A stretch of DNA of 64,000 nucleotides from NCBI RefSeq assembly GCF_963678975.1, contig NC_089274.1:434001-498000 (forward strand), written 5' to 3'. Source of the stretch: Dysidea avara (Eukaryota; Porifera; Demospongiae; Dictyoceratida; Dysideidae). The notes under the pieces were generated by a model. It was not told the origin of the DNA, made no database searches, and saw only the letters and a program-made list of their open reading frames with translations. A program made the translations under genes and the position numbers. Numbering within the stretch: the first letter of the stretch is position 1; each line of letters starts with the position of its first letter. Positions 45,801 to 57,400 of this stretch are shown piece by piece.

Positions 45801-47438
45801 TAGTTCTTAATGTCTGTACAAAGGTTAACATAGTTCACCAGGCTGATAGTAGCAAACATGGCCTACATACCAAGTAACACCATTTAAATACTGGTATTGT
45901 TTAAAAACAATCAATTAGATATAAATATCAGGGATAAACATGAAGTAATAGATTGTTCCAGTACAAAGTTATTGGGAGGACACCTCTTTGATCATAGCAG
46001 GGGCTTAGGTGAAAGCTAACAGACCAGATATGGAGGCCCTTTGTGTTTAGCATGTTGTAACATACATACCCACTACACACACTTAATTTTGGCAAGCAGG
46101 ATTCCAAACATGCTTTGGGTGGAGCAAAGTTCTATGTTAAGTTTCACCTCTATAATGAGAATCCCAGAGAGATCAAGTTACAATTAGCAAAGTGGAATTT
46201 GAGCAAATATTATAATTAAATAGTCAAATGATGTCATGCTATTGTTTCCATGACAGCATGTCCCAACTACTGTATCAAGTGTACTACTCCGACTACCTGT
46301 GTGTCATGTGAGCATGGCTTCAAGTTGGCCACTGGCTATTGTGTCAAGAAGTGTCCATCTACTTTTTATCATGTCAACTCTACTCATTGTGACCGTAAGT
46401 ACTGCCACCTCACTCATTGCTGGAATAAGAATTAGATATTTGTCAATGATTATGTAGGACATGAATTGAGTAAATGTGCTAAAAATTGTCTGACTTGGTT
46501 GATCAGATGCTAGCAATTCATGTTACCATGGCATCATCCTCTCATTGCAGGATGTAGTAGAGGGTGTGTCACTTGTAACAAGCCATCCAACTGCAAGTTG
46601 TGCATCATTGGTTACCATAGCTACCAGCGTCATTGTGTTAAGAAGTGTCCTAGTGGTTACATTAGTGCCAGTGATCCAATAAGAAGACAATTGTATTGTA
46701 GACGTTATCAAGGTGTGTGAATTGTATAGAATACAACCCAGTGTAGTGAGTGATAATATTGAATATCAAATAATGAGCATGCAGTTTGTTGTGGTGAACC
46801 CTCATAACACTTCAACCTTAACAGTTCCTGACCGCAAGGGAGGGAGGCATATTGAAGACTCCACTTACCCTTACAACCAAAAGGCATTTGATAAAAAGTA
46901 CACCTACAAACGCACCACTTTTATCTCAAGTATTTGTGGGCAGCTTCTCACCAAGTCAGCATTTTTTTTGCTGTAGTTTGTTATACATGCCAGTAAAACC
47001 AGCTGTCATTCCTTCTTACTTTAAAATGGAGAGCTTCACAGATCGCCTGCTTCTGCAAGGCTCCCAAGGTTCTATTACACCTCCCTGTTGCACTATATTT
47101 TGAGACACTCTAAATTACACATTGTCAGAGGAGGCTGGTCACAACACAGTTGTCAGTTGCAATTTATTTTGCCAATCAGACTTTTTAAGAATTTGAAAAT
47201 GTCTACTTTCCTATCATTGGTTGGTTTTCGTGCTAGTCCATGTGAACTAGTAAAGCAATGTGTTGTATTGTGTGGGACACATCATAACATCCTTGGTATT
47301 AATTTGAAGTGTTAAGGTTGACATTTCTGAGATCACATGACACCTGATCAGCCTGCTCTGGTAACAGTAGTTGATATTGTATCATGTGATCCTACAGGTT
47401 GTCACCCACTAGACAGGCTACTACAACGCTGCACCTAA
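42841..47438 (+). CDS. Leishmanolysin-like (M8) metallopeptidase with furin-like repeats
   Basis: A zinc metalloprotease gene of about 16 exons. Firm exons: 42,841-42,921 (signal peptide MIASNVLSVLLAILASA and CVHDEV), 42,975-43,202, 43,257-43,455, 43,511-43,608, 43,659-43,756, 43,804-about 43,900, 43,946-44,014, 44,059-44,127, 44,323-44,432 and 44,471-44,571. M8 hallmarks appear in order: GGGVPSTDVIVYV, NRPVAGVINIC, the zinc motif HELTH at 43,710-43,724, the third zinc ligand in GSHWSH, then FEDSGWYHINY. Cys-rich exons follow (45,437-45,610; 45,661-45,795; 46,257-46,394; 46,551-46,711), each a furin-like CxxC...C repeat such as CIKCTTPTTCVSC. A short last exon at 47,398-47,438 ends it. One join, at 43,900-43,946, does not close in frame (a TGA at 43,898-43,900), so this allele may be damaged or mis-sequenced. 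Exons between 44,600 and 45,170 are approximate. Probably secreted or surface-bound. Confidence 0.8.
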
Positions 47439-47528
47439 ACACTGACTGATCATCCCCTTGTAAAAATTTCATGTTTTAACATGTAAACAGTAAAAACTTA
47501 TATGTAATGTTATAATGAAGTGATATCA

Positions 47529-50500
47529 TTAATCATTGTCATGGTTACCATAGTCATCGTCATCATCATCATCAAATTGTAACATCGGCCTATAATCCAC
47601 CAGACGTTTTTTCTTTTTATAGCACACAACAACCATTAAAAAGATCACCAATAGCAACACTAGGACTCCGGCCCCTCCCCCTGCTCCAGCAATAATGATC
47701 AGCACCTTGTGATCTTCTGAGGGTGTGGCTGTAGGTTGCACTACTTTAGTGGGTGTGGCTACTGTAGATAGTATAGTTTTGGTAGGCAGGTTTGTAGACT
47801 TCACTGCTACAGATGTGGACTGCATTGAAATTGTGGGTGTGGCTGTAGGTAGTACTGATCTTGTGGCTGTAGGTTGTACTGATCTTGTGGCTGTAGGTTG
47901 TACTGATCTTGTGGCTGTGGACTGCATTGCTGTGGAGGATTTGGCTACAGTTTAGAACTGTCCTAACACTCACATCAATGAGATCACATGATCTTACCAA
48001 GAGCACACACATTGTCATCTATAATGAAATCTTCTTGACACTCCAAACACCATAACGATGAGATGCAGTAGTTACAGTGGTCACTACAAGCTATGTATAA
48101 CAGTGATTACATCATATTACATCACACCCTCAATGGTGTCAGTCTAAAATATGCTCAATATCAAAATGAAGTTTTTTCTAGGGCTAAAACAAACCATTCA
48201 AATAGTTTGTTATTCATTGTAAATCAATCAAGTATTTAAATGCTGTTGGAGCAGATTTGACATTCTATAGACTAACGGTAAAGCAATAGATTTTAAAACT
48301 TTATGAAATGTTTTGCCTTTTTCTTATAAAATAATGACACTTATAAGAGTTGCACCAACAGATAAGCATGGATGTAACAATTCCTTTTTGTATGGAAACT
48401 ATGGAAACATAATTGTGAGCTCAATGCATACATTAGAATATTCGTTATAGCCCTAGTTTTCAATACGCCCTACTACACACACACAACACACCTTCACAGA
48501 AATCGCTGGACTGATTATAGAAGGAGCCATTATTGCAAGGCAGCACACACACTTGTCGGCTGCTAGTATTCAACAAGGTGTAGTTCTCAGAGCACATACC
48601 ACACTGGTTGAGACCGGTACAGTTAACACAGTTCAGAGGACAAGCTACAAACACATTTAGCTGTTACTATTGGTTACACAGACACACTCACCTACCAAAA
48701 CACTTGGTTGAATAGGGAGAATAGTAGTGTGCAGGTGGACACACACCCTGACACACCCCTGCTTTAGGAACAAACCCATTGTCACATTGCACACAATTGT
48801 CAGATGATGAGCAGTTGATACAGTGGCTCTGACAGGCTAACAGAGATCATGTAATCAATGGTTACCATGGTGATACCATAATACTTTTACATCACAAAAC
48901 TCATTAATAAGACCACCTCACTATAGTGACCATGTCAAGGAGGTCCCAAACATAGCTTTATTTGTCCCACTTTCCGTTTCACCTTATTGTTAGTTACTGT
49001 AGGTTAAGTAATGTTCCTATTAGGTTAGGTAATGTTTAATCCGTAAACCCACATAGTCCAGAAAACTGGCCCAAATACATATGCCTTGCACAAAGTGTTG
49101 TAACTATCAAGGCATCTGGACAACAAAGTGAAACAGAAAATGGGAAAAAGAAAGGGGAAAAAAAATCCCTCCGGAACCCCAGGATTTGAACTGCAGGCCA
49201 CCCAATGTCTAGTCAGGCACCACACTCACCCTCCTCCAGGACGGACGGATTTTCTTCCTTTAAACCTAAGGTCTGACAGCAACATGTGCTGCAGCCTTTG
49301 GATTGACTCACGTAAGTAAACCCATAATCAAAATTAAACATGTTGTAAGAATTTCATAACATGGAGACTTGCTGTTGCTCATCGCCTCATAACAAGTAAG
49401 CCACTGTAGTTAAAGTGTTAAGTTAACCTTCTTCAAGTAGCCCAGTCAGCAGGGTATTTGATAAGGCAATATGGCGCTCCATTGGCCCAATGTGAACACA
49501 AAATGACCCACACAACTCATGGCTTCTGCTCCAATTTTTCTCAACACTAGTTCAGCTTTGTGACTAATACACATCAAACATAAGCTGATTGGCCCAGTGG
49601 TGTACTACTGGTGGAGCATGGCCTGATAGAAAATTTAATAGCGGAGCAAACGGAACTTGTTGTAAGTTGATAGGAGCAACTACCATCGGGTTATGGATGA
49701 TTTTACAAAGGTATGTAAAGGGTTTGCGTGCTTCCTTATCAAGAAGTTATTTACATGGCCTCACTATTTAGTGTTAAGGTAAAATATCCTCGGTATAAGA
49801 ATTAAATTACCACACCTACTGTCGTTATGCATGCCCATATTGTGTAAACATACATTCCCCAAAACTTCTTAGCGGGTTTAAGGGTTAAGTCTCTAGTTAC
49901 TGTTTATTAGGTTAAGGTTGCAGCACATGTTGTTGTCAGACCTTCAGTGCTGGCCGCTGTACAGCTCTAATAATAACAAGCACACAACTAGAGTCTACAG
50001 AAGAGCACAGTAGGGATATAACACTTCTTATTGTTTTACTGTGATTTAATATCATGGACTACTCCAACTTGTTTCAGTACTTTTTATCGATGTGCTATGG
50101 TCCCTACTCTAGTTGAAAATTCCAATCTTTTTGTGTATTTATTTGTTAACTTTTTTTGTAAAATAAGATTATTATGACTGGTGAACCCATGCATACTGCA
50201 TCAAAAGAAAGAAACGGCTCTGCGCACCCCAGCTACCAATTATCATCTGAAAAGTGAAGTATCCATTACGCTTCATTGTCAGCTATGTTCACCCCGTTAC
50301 ACAGCATTACGAATCAAGAACTGTTCGAAAAGTACCTCTGCAATCAAAGTAGCCACTATGAAAAACACGAAGATTTCAAAGGGAAGCCATCACGTGCTAA
50401 CACTAAATCGACACCTTTCACTGTCAGCAAAGATGAATGGGACACAAAGGAGGATACTGGTAAGTCCATGAAGAATGCATTTTTACCTAACCAATACTGC

Positions 50501-51119
50501 CACATCGTCGACAGGGAAAATTGAGGCTGGTTTTTGGGTGATGTTTTTCGTGGGCCACGCCTACACCTTTGTGGTCCCTACTATACAGTACTATTGTACT
50601 GTATGATAATAACTGGTTTATGTACACAACTGCCTTGTCATCTCTCCATTTTTGTACTGACAATATTCATTTTACTTTGTGAGATCTCAAATTTCTTCTA
50701 AATTTCTTCTATCTCCTTCTTCAAGTAGTCTAGTCTCGTGTGCCCGACTCATTACGAGTTGAGTGCATGAGACTATCAAGGAGCCTTGTTAATTTTACAA
50801 TATGGGCACTTATAAACTCTATGAGGAAAGGTCTGTACCACTCTCTACTCACCTACACATCTCATGAAGTACTCATCACAGTAGTAACCCACTGGACAAC
50901 ACATACTACTGTTATCAAACTGTTGGCATGGTGATGAACAGTTTACCATCCCATACTCAACCTGTAAGGATAACAATGGGGGTGACTAACAACTGGAGGC
51001 TAAACACATTAGCTCACCAAATCATCACGCGCTTCTTGTACACTTTGATAAGTTAGTTTAACGGAAAGTAGCAACACTACCACGAACACCAAACTGTTGA
51101 CTAACCTACGGCACGTCAT
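47529..51119 (-). CDS. Single-pass membrane protein with furin-like repeats (six exons)
   Basis: Exons 51,119-51,018, 50,961-50,853, 48,836-48,696, 48,644-48,492, 48,090-47,998 and 47,944-47,529 join in frame to 337 aa. Residues 1-26 are a signal peptide (LVFVVVLLLSVKLTY). Four Cys-rich modules follow: CSSPCQQFDNSSMCC, CQSHCINCSSSDNCVQC, CPLNCVNCTGLNQCGMC and CSDHCNYCISSLWCLEC. A Ser/Thr/Pro stalk with repeated TATRSVQP units leads to a transmembrane helix at about 280-308 (VLIIIAGAGGGAGVLVLLLV). The tail is short, starts KKKKR and has seven Asp in a row. No kinase or other catalytic domain: a receptor-like or adhesion protein. The modules resemble those of the neighbouring M8 gene, which points 3' end to 3' end at it 90 bp away. 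The 2-kb second intron is filled with repeats. Confidence 0.8.
48179..48455. mobile_element. hAT-like MITE in an intron of the membrane-protein gene
   Basis: Ends TAGGGCTAAAACAAACCATTC and the inverted ...AATATTCGTTATAGCCCTA. Flanks GTTTTTTC and GTTTTCAA agree only in part, so the 8-bp duplication has eroded. Ends match the TAGGGCT group at 37,264 and 53,810. Confidence 0.6.
49130..49900. repeat. Possible tRNA-derived SINE and rearranged interspersed repeat
   Basis: On the minus strand, 49,240-49,150 reads GTGGTGCCTGACTAGACATTGGGTGGCC followed by AGTTCAAATCC, the last like a tRNA box B; the first part could be a weak box A. A T/A run follows. 49,320-49,890 repeats blocks of 41,090-41,460, one of them (49,650-49,720) in inverted orientation. 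All this lies in the large intron of the minus-strand membrane-protein gene. Confidence 0.4.
49990..50610. repeat. Half fold-back MITE (copy 6) followed by repeat R1, copy 2
   Basis: 49,995-50,112 equals the right half of the fold-back element at 15,447-15,679 (AACACTTCTTATTGTTTTACTGTGATTTAATATCATG...GTCCCTACTCTAGTTG). 50,163-50,610 matches 26,478-27,130, lacking an internal ~200 bp. In both R1 copies a Thr/Ala-rich open frame can be read but it is not conserved. Intronic. Confidence 0.65.
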
Positions 51120-51175
51120 TCTTTGTTAATATCGCGGGAATTACCCCTGAACTGATCACGTGATAGCATGATAAA
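51120..51175. promoter_or_regulatory. 56-bp divergent start-to-start spacer
   Basis: Separates the ATG of the minus-strand membrane protein (51,119) from a possible plus-strand ATG at 51,176. It contains GATCACGTGATA, an E-box palindrome, and AATATCGCGGGAATTA. Same E-box theme as at 42,772. Confidence 0.45.
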
Positions 51176-51304
51176 ATGGAGACCGTTTTCGCGACCACAT
51201 GTACCCAGGTGTACCCGTCATCATGTGGACTATGTTTTAAGCCATGCTGTTATAGCGAGTGCAAGAAGTGGATAATTCATCCGTGTAGAATCTGTTTGAG
51301 GGCG
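51176..51304 (+). CDS. Possible Cys-rich first exon, cut off by the Mutator-like element
   Basis: 43 codons in phase 0 ending at a good donor (GCG/GTATGT). The peptide is Cys-dense (SSCGLCFKPCCYSECKKW, then HPCRICLRA). The 10.1-kb element begins 52 bp after the donor, so the rest of the gene would lie beyond 61,487, or has been lost. I do not recognise it and its coding status is uncertain. Confidence 0.35.
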
Positions 51305-51355
51305 GTATGTGAATTTAGTTCCGTTATTTTCAGCGTCGTTGCGGCTTATTTTTTT

Positions 51356-51418
51356 CGTAGTTGCTATTCGTCCGGTCCCGGAGCAACAGTTATTCTTCCG
51401 GCACTCATCACGTGATCT
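51356..51418 (+). repeat. Left TIR of the Mutator-like element
   Basis: 63 bp, identical in inverted orientation to 61,425-61,487. It holds a CpG-rich GTCCGGTCCCGG block and the E-box CATCACGTGAT. Directly after it comes a second CTCACGTGATCTAT, so the E-box is doubled at this end. The transposase start is only 65 bp further in. Confidence 0.92.
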
Positions 51419-51482
51419 ATAATTTACTCACGTGATCTATTATTTACCGCGTGGTGGCTGTCAAGGATTTCCCAGGCAGGTG

Positions 51483-54400
51483 ATGACCAACACAAGCTTC
51501 GATATACAAGTAGGAAGTCAATTTGGGTCATTTTCAGCCTTAGAACAGGAGATAAAAAAATTATCAGAAGCGGCATTTTGTTCAGTTTTCTACTAGAGAC
51601 AGCAGAACGATTAAAGCAGCCAAGCAGAGAGCACCCAATAGAACCTTTAACCCCAGCTTGGTCTATTCTGAAATCACCTATTGTTGTGTTGAAGGAGGAA
51701 AGAAGTACAAAAGTGAAAGCAAAGGAGAGCGCCCTAACCAACTGTAGGGTCCGCAATCCGAAAAATCATCTACAAATCAATCCCCCTAACCATTGTGGGA
51801 TGTTCATTGTAGTATCCCATTGCTTGATCCACCATGAAACCGGAGCCGGAGGGACGATTGTTGTCTTCACAGAAATATCGTTTTCAGTATCTCCCAAGAT
51901 GCAAAATTTATTTTTTAAATTTCGTTCTCTACCCAAAGGACCGGATGAAACTTGCTACTTAGCCAAATCGTATCCAGAGTTGTTGTAGTTGAAAAGTACG
52001 TACAGAAATAAGTAAATGATCTGCTGGGTGCCCGGCACAGGGTTGTTTTCTTTGAAAAAACAGACAAAGAGATACGAAGTTTCGAATTCAAACTGCCCTA
52101 CCACCCAGGGTAAGAGAAGCCAACTCTTCCTCATAGTGTTTCGATACGGTTGGGTGCATAGTCTGTCTATGCTGTTAGTTTGGAAAAGATCTGAGACTTC
52201 TCACCATCTGGGTGACGAGCGTCAAATTTTTCTGCAGCATCAAAGAATTGTGTCGCGCTTTCTAGCCATTTCCAGCGCTTCTGCAGCCACAACAATCATC
52301 AATTATAAACTAAAACTATGGCAAAAGATGTCCCTGAACATTTGGTAACAGCGGTTGTCAATTATTATTTCATCCACAGCTTCCACGCCTCGCTCTAAGC
52401 TATGGATCCAGGGAGGCAGCAAAATCATCCAAATTTGACTTCACCCCTCACGCTCCACAGCAGCTTCAAGTTTTCACTAGATCACCCTACATCACCATTA
52501 TGCTGCAAAACATCCAAAAACAAATCGAAAAAAGTACAAAATCTTTCATTTTTGATTCAAGCTGGGTGGAGCTCCTGGTGAGCTGCTGGTATACTGCATC
52601 ATATGAAATCACAGAAACACCAACTACTACTACCAAACGTTTTGATCCATCCTTTATCATCATTCTAAACAAAATTAAGTGACCAGTGTGTTATCAGAAG
52701 TACTGGAAAGCACTTTGGTACCATTGAGAGAATCCCTTGAAATGACGCACGAAAATTTTTGACGTTTTCACCCAGATGGTGAGAAGTCTCAGATCCTTTC
52801 CAAACTAACAGCATAGACAGACTATGCATCCAACCTTATCACATCACTATGAGGAAGAGTTGGCTTTTCTTGTCTTGGCTGGTAGGGCAGTTTGAATTCG
52901 AAAATTCGTGTTTCATTTTCTGCTTTTTGTGAGAAAGCAACCCTGTGCTGGGAACCCAGTGAACCATTTGCTTATTACTGTGCGTACTTTTTAACTACAT
53001 TAACTCTAGATAATACCTAGCTAAGTAACAAGTTCTATCCTGTTCTTTGTGTGGAGCACGAAATTTTTAAAATAATTTTTGCATCTCACGAAATACTAAA
53101 GTCGATATTTCTGTGAAGACAACAATCGTGTCTCCGGTTTCATGGTGGATCTAGCAATGGGATACTGCAATGAACAAAGTTGTAAAAGTTGATTTTTTGG
53201 ATTGCGGACCCTACCAACTGTAAGTTGCCATCATGGCTCTCGGTGGCTATTCACTATGCACATCATTTTTGCTACTGCAAGTAGCTATCATAGTTTGCGT
53301 GTGAGTGAGAGTGAGAGAAAGAGACACACAGCTGTATTGTGTATGACATAATCATGATAGAATAACTAGTTTCTGCTGGGGAAATTAGTTTGCATCTGAG
53401 TGAAAAATGCTGTAAATTACAGGCCACCTTTATTTCTTTCTGTCCACATCAGTGTTTATACACCTGTCCCCCCTCCCAGGCATACATGGGAGAATAGTGG
53501 GGGTTTGATCTAATTTGAACTTAAAATTTACCCCACTAGTGACTTCAAAAATGTCAAGTGGTTGCCTCCTTTAGAATTTATTTGCAGAAGGAAGAAAAAG
53601 TAGCTAGTCTTGAGTAGTGAACTCTACTTTAGAGTTCTTAAAGCGAATTCAGGTTTATTTGATTTGTACTTGCAAAGTACAATAATGCAGATCGTTTGTG
53701 GAATTTGTGTAAGCACATAAAATTTGAAGAGTGATTGAAAATCTTTTAATAGTCAAGTGCTGTTATCCTTCTTCCATAGATATCTATCTTGATTTGGACT
53801 AGGGCTGAAATAAATGTCCAAATGCACTCTCCGAAGCTTCTTTTGGAAATGCTACCGAAGCTTCAAAGATGTAGTGTCAGCAATTAATGAACACAATTGA
53901 TGGTTATTAGTTTGTATACTGTAGTACAAGCTCTCACTTTGTTACAGCTCTAGCAGAACCACTTTTAAACTCTATAATTATACCAACATGTAATACAAGT
54001 TGCCCACTAAAGTTTTATACTCAAGGAACTACGTAGTTTAACATGCTAGTATCCATGGTAACAAAGCTTTGGAAGGTTAAAGCAGTAGTCGAATGTTGTG
54101 AAACCGAACAAAGGTTCAAAGTTTTGAACCATTTGTCTCAGCCCTAATTTGGACTATACAGTAAATAAATATGTTTTATCGTAAGGCAAGAAATTTAATT
54201 GCAAAATTAGTTAGACAAAGTTAATTGTTAGTCTCTCATTCCCATTCACATTGCTATTTCCCACCTCATCACAGAAAGTTTACCGAAATGGTGTCTCAGT
54301 GCAGCCTCTTGGCATCTTTAAAGTTTGTAACTAGCTATATAGAACAGACAAGAATTTTGCATTCTGAGTCATGTGAGATATCCAACTAGACTACAAAAAT

Positions 54401-57400
54401 ATAGCTCAATCTGTCCACTTGTAATGTTGCAAAGAGGATGACAAACTAAATAACTTTATGGTGCCTTATTTATTATTTAAATGCATTTTTGTTTTAGCAC
54501 TATTAAAAAGGATTTCCCAGCTGAGATCAAGATACGGGCATCACAGGATGGAAGGCACCTGGTAGTGACTTCAATCAACTCCAACCATAATTATAAACTT
54601 AGCAAGGTCAGTCATTTTACTTTGGCTTGTTATCTTATTTGCAAAAGGGTATATAGTGATCCGGGTATGACCAGATTAATTTGGAAGAGTAGTAGATCCT
54701 AAGCAAAATTTGAAGTTAAATTTCCCATCTTCCCAGGATTATGATGCATTTATTCCATACATTATTCAGAATATCATTCATAACAACCAAAACATAACTA
54801 GATTAGTACTCGAATAATTGGGTGTGGCTCCATGTTAGCATAACTTACAACAAACTTGATGGCACACTATAGTTATGTACAAACAACAACACGATAAGTG
54901 GGGGTAGTTCCATGCATATACCTGTAGAGCAGCACATTTTTCAATAAGTGGGTGTGGCTGTACATATCTCCAAGAATAACAAAATGCATTCTTGAATCGT
55001 AAGGTGGCGGGTGGCTCCTAATTTGTCATTGCATGTGATTTCATTCATGTATTCTATGAAGCATGAGAGACCCACTTGACCCAAGCAAAATATGACCCGA
55101 ATGTCCCAGATAATCTGAATGACTCAACCCACTTACAATGCTGATGGATAGTGTTTTGACGCTGCAGTTTGTATGAGAAAGCTCTAGATTGCATTTTTAC
55201 TGTGATCATCTTGTTTCATGCTTTAGGTGTTATTTGGACATTATCCCCAGCAGAGGCGACTAGATGTTACTTTACAAGATGAGGCTACCACCATGGTAGT
55301 AGAATTAAAAGCGGATAAGAAACTAGTGCAACAACATATGTCCGCGAAGAGTGGAAATGTGGTGATACTGAAGGATATACATAATTTAGCCACTCGTGCG
55401 CAAACAGCAACAGACAAAAGCAAAGCCTTAGAAGACGCTATACAGGAATTAAAGAAGTCCCCAGGTTGGTAATAGTATTGATTTAAAATAACTTATTAAC
55501 TTTTTCTAGGTGCAATAGTTGAAGTCACGGTAAATGATGATAACGTGTTATCTGGAATTTATTTTCAAGATGCTTATATGATTGAAAACTATAAGCGATT
55601 CCCAGAGATGTTGTTCATCGATGCAACACACAAACTGAATGAACTCAGAATGCCCTTATATGTTTTACTAGTTGAAGATGGAAATGGAGAAAGTCAGATT
55701 GTATCACTGTGGTTGGTTGCAAATGAAGATGCAGTTACCATTACAGCAATGGCATTGATATTCAAGAACCACAATAAAGATTGGGTAAGAACACTAACCA
55801 TCATGTCCGACAAAGATTTTATGGAAAGAAATGTGCTTCTGCAAGAGTTCCCCGGTGCTAAATTGTTGATATGCTTGTATCATGTTTTAAGGACCTTTCG
55901 GAGAGAGATCACCAGTAACAAAATGGGCATTACAGCAGCAGAGAGGTCACATGTGCTAGACATCTTGCAAAGAATGTCATATGATACTAACGAAGAAGCC
56001 TATTTTAGTGCTTACAAAGAATTAAAACAAACTAAGCTCAAAATAGTGCTGGATTATTTCAATGACAATTGGCATGAAATAAGAGATGAGTGGGTGTGTG
56101 GCTTAAAAGATGAGAACTTGATGTTTCAAAACCATACCAACAATCGTGTGGAGAGCATTAACCAGAAGTTGAAGTCTGTTATGTCAAAGTTTGCACGTCT
56201 CCCTCAGTTTTGCCGTGAATTGTTGAAGGTTCTGTCAAGTCTTCATGTAGAACGAGACCACAGAGCCATTACACTATTTCAGAAGACTCCTTCCCAGCCA
56301 TTTCCTAAAGGTTCTGTCAAGAGTCAGTACATGCAGGTGGCCACTCCCTTTGCCCTCTCTTACATAGTAAAGCAGATTGATTTGGTTAGTAAGGTTAAGT
56401 TGAAACCAGAGGAAGGTGATACATACGAGTGTGAATCATCAAGCAAAATTCACATTTCTGCATCTTCAGAAGATTGTAATTGTTCTTTTAGAAAAGCAAT
56501 GCAGCTGCCATGTAAGCATATATTAGCCGTTTGCCAAAAGTCTAATTTGCCACTGTTCCAGCCTGCATTGTGTGCGGAGCGTTGGACACTAGAGTACTAC
56601 AGATCAAGCCAGCTTATTTTACAGGATCAGAATGAACACTATGTGTTTACGGATGGAGATTCTATCCCTGTTAGCATGGTTACACAGCCAAAGCGTGCAG
56701 TGCTTTCTCAGCATGAGAAGTTTAGGAAAGCGAATAGGATTACTCAGAGATTGGCTACGTTGGCATCGGAAGTATCCATGAAGGACTTCAATTCAACTCA
56801 AGGCTTGCTTGTTTAGAAGAGATTGCAAAAATTTGGGAGCGAGAGGATCATGTGTCAGTGGAATGTTGTGATAGAGTAGAAAGTATAGCTAATGATGGTT
56901 AGTTATAAAAATTTTGTGGAAGTTAGTTACCTGGCTAAGGCACTGATAATTATATACCTTGAAAATTTGTATGTCTACAGTACAATCGTGCTCAAGTTGT
57001 AGAACACCGTGAAGGTATATACTGTTGTAGGAAAAAAAATGTCTCACTAATTTTAGAGCTGGTGGCACCCCCATAAAGCTCTGTTTGTGATTGATTAGTA
57101 ACCTAATAATTAAAGATGAGAACTTGAATATTCATTGTGATGAATACTCTGTTAGAGTGAATATTTTTCAATTTGAGCTTTGGTGTACTAATTCTATATT
57201 AACACTTGAAATTGCCACCAAGTCACGTGTAATTACTCACATGATCACTCATAAAATTTACTGTACTGTATTTAGGGATCGTGGATGTTCGAGGCTCATC
57301 TGATCTATTAGAACATTTTGCAGAATTGTTTATGGATAATTAACACAGAAACATCTTTAAGGCAATTATAACCCTCAACCCATTTCTAACAATTTTATTA

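Noticed and set aside
47725..47955. Plus-strand Val/Asp-rich open frame
   Set aside because: It is the complement of the Thr/Pro-rich stalk of the minus-strand membrane protein, whose exon is well supported.
51578..52348. Open frames of 110-136 codons in the MITE
   Set aside because: They lie in the inverted ends of the 1.47-kb non-autonomous element and one begins in a shifted frame of the real transposase exon.
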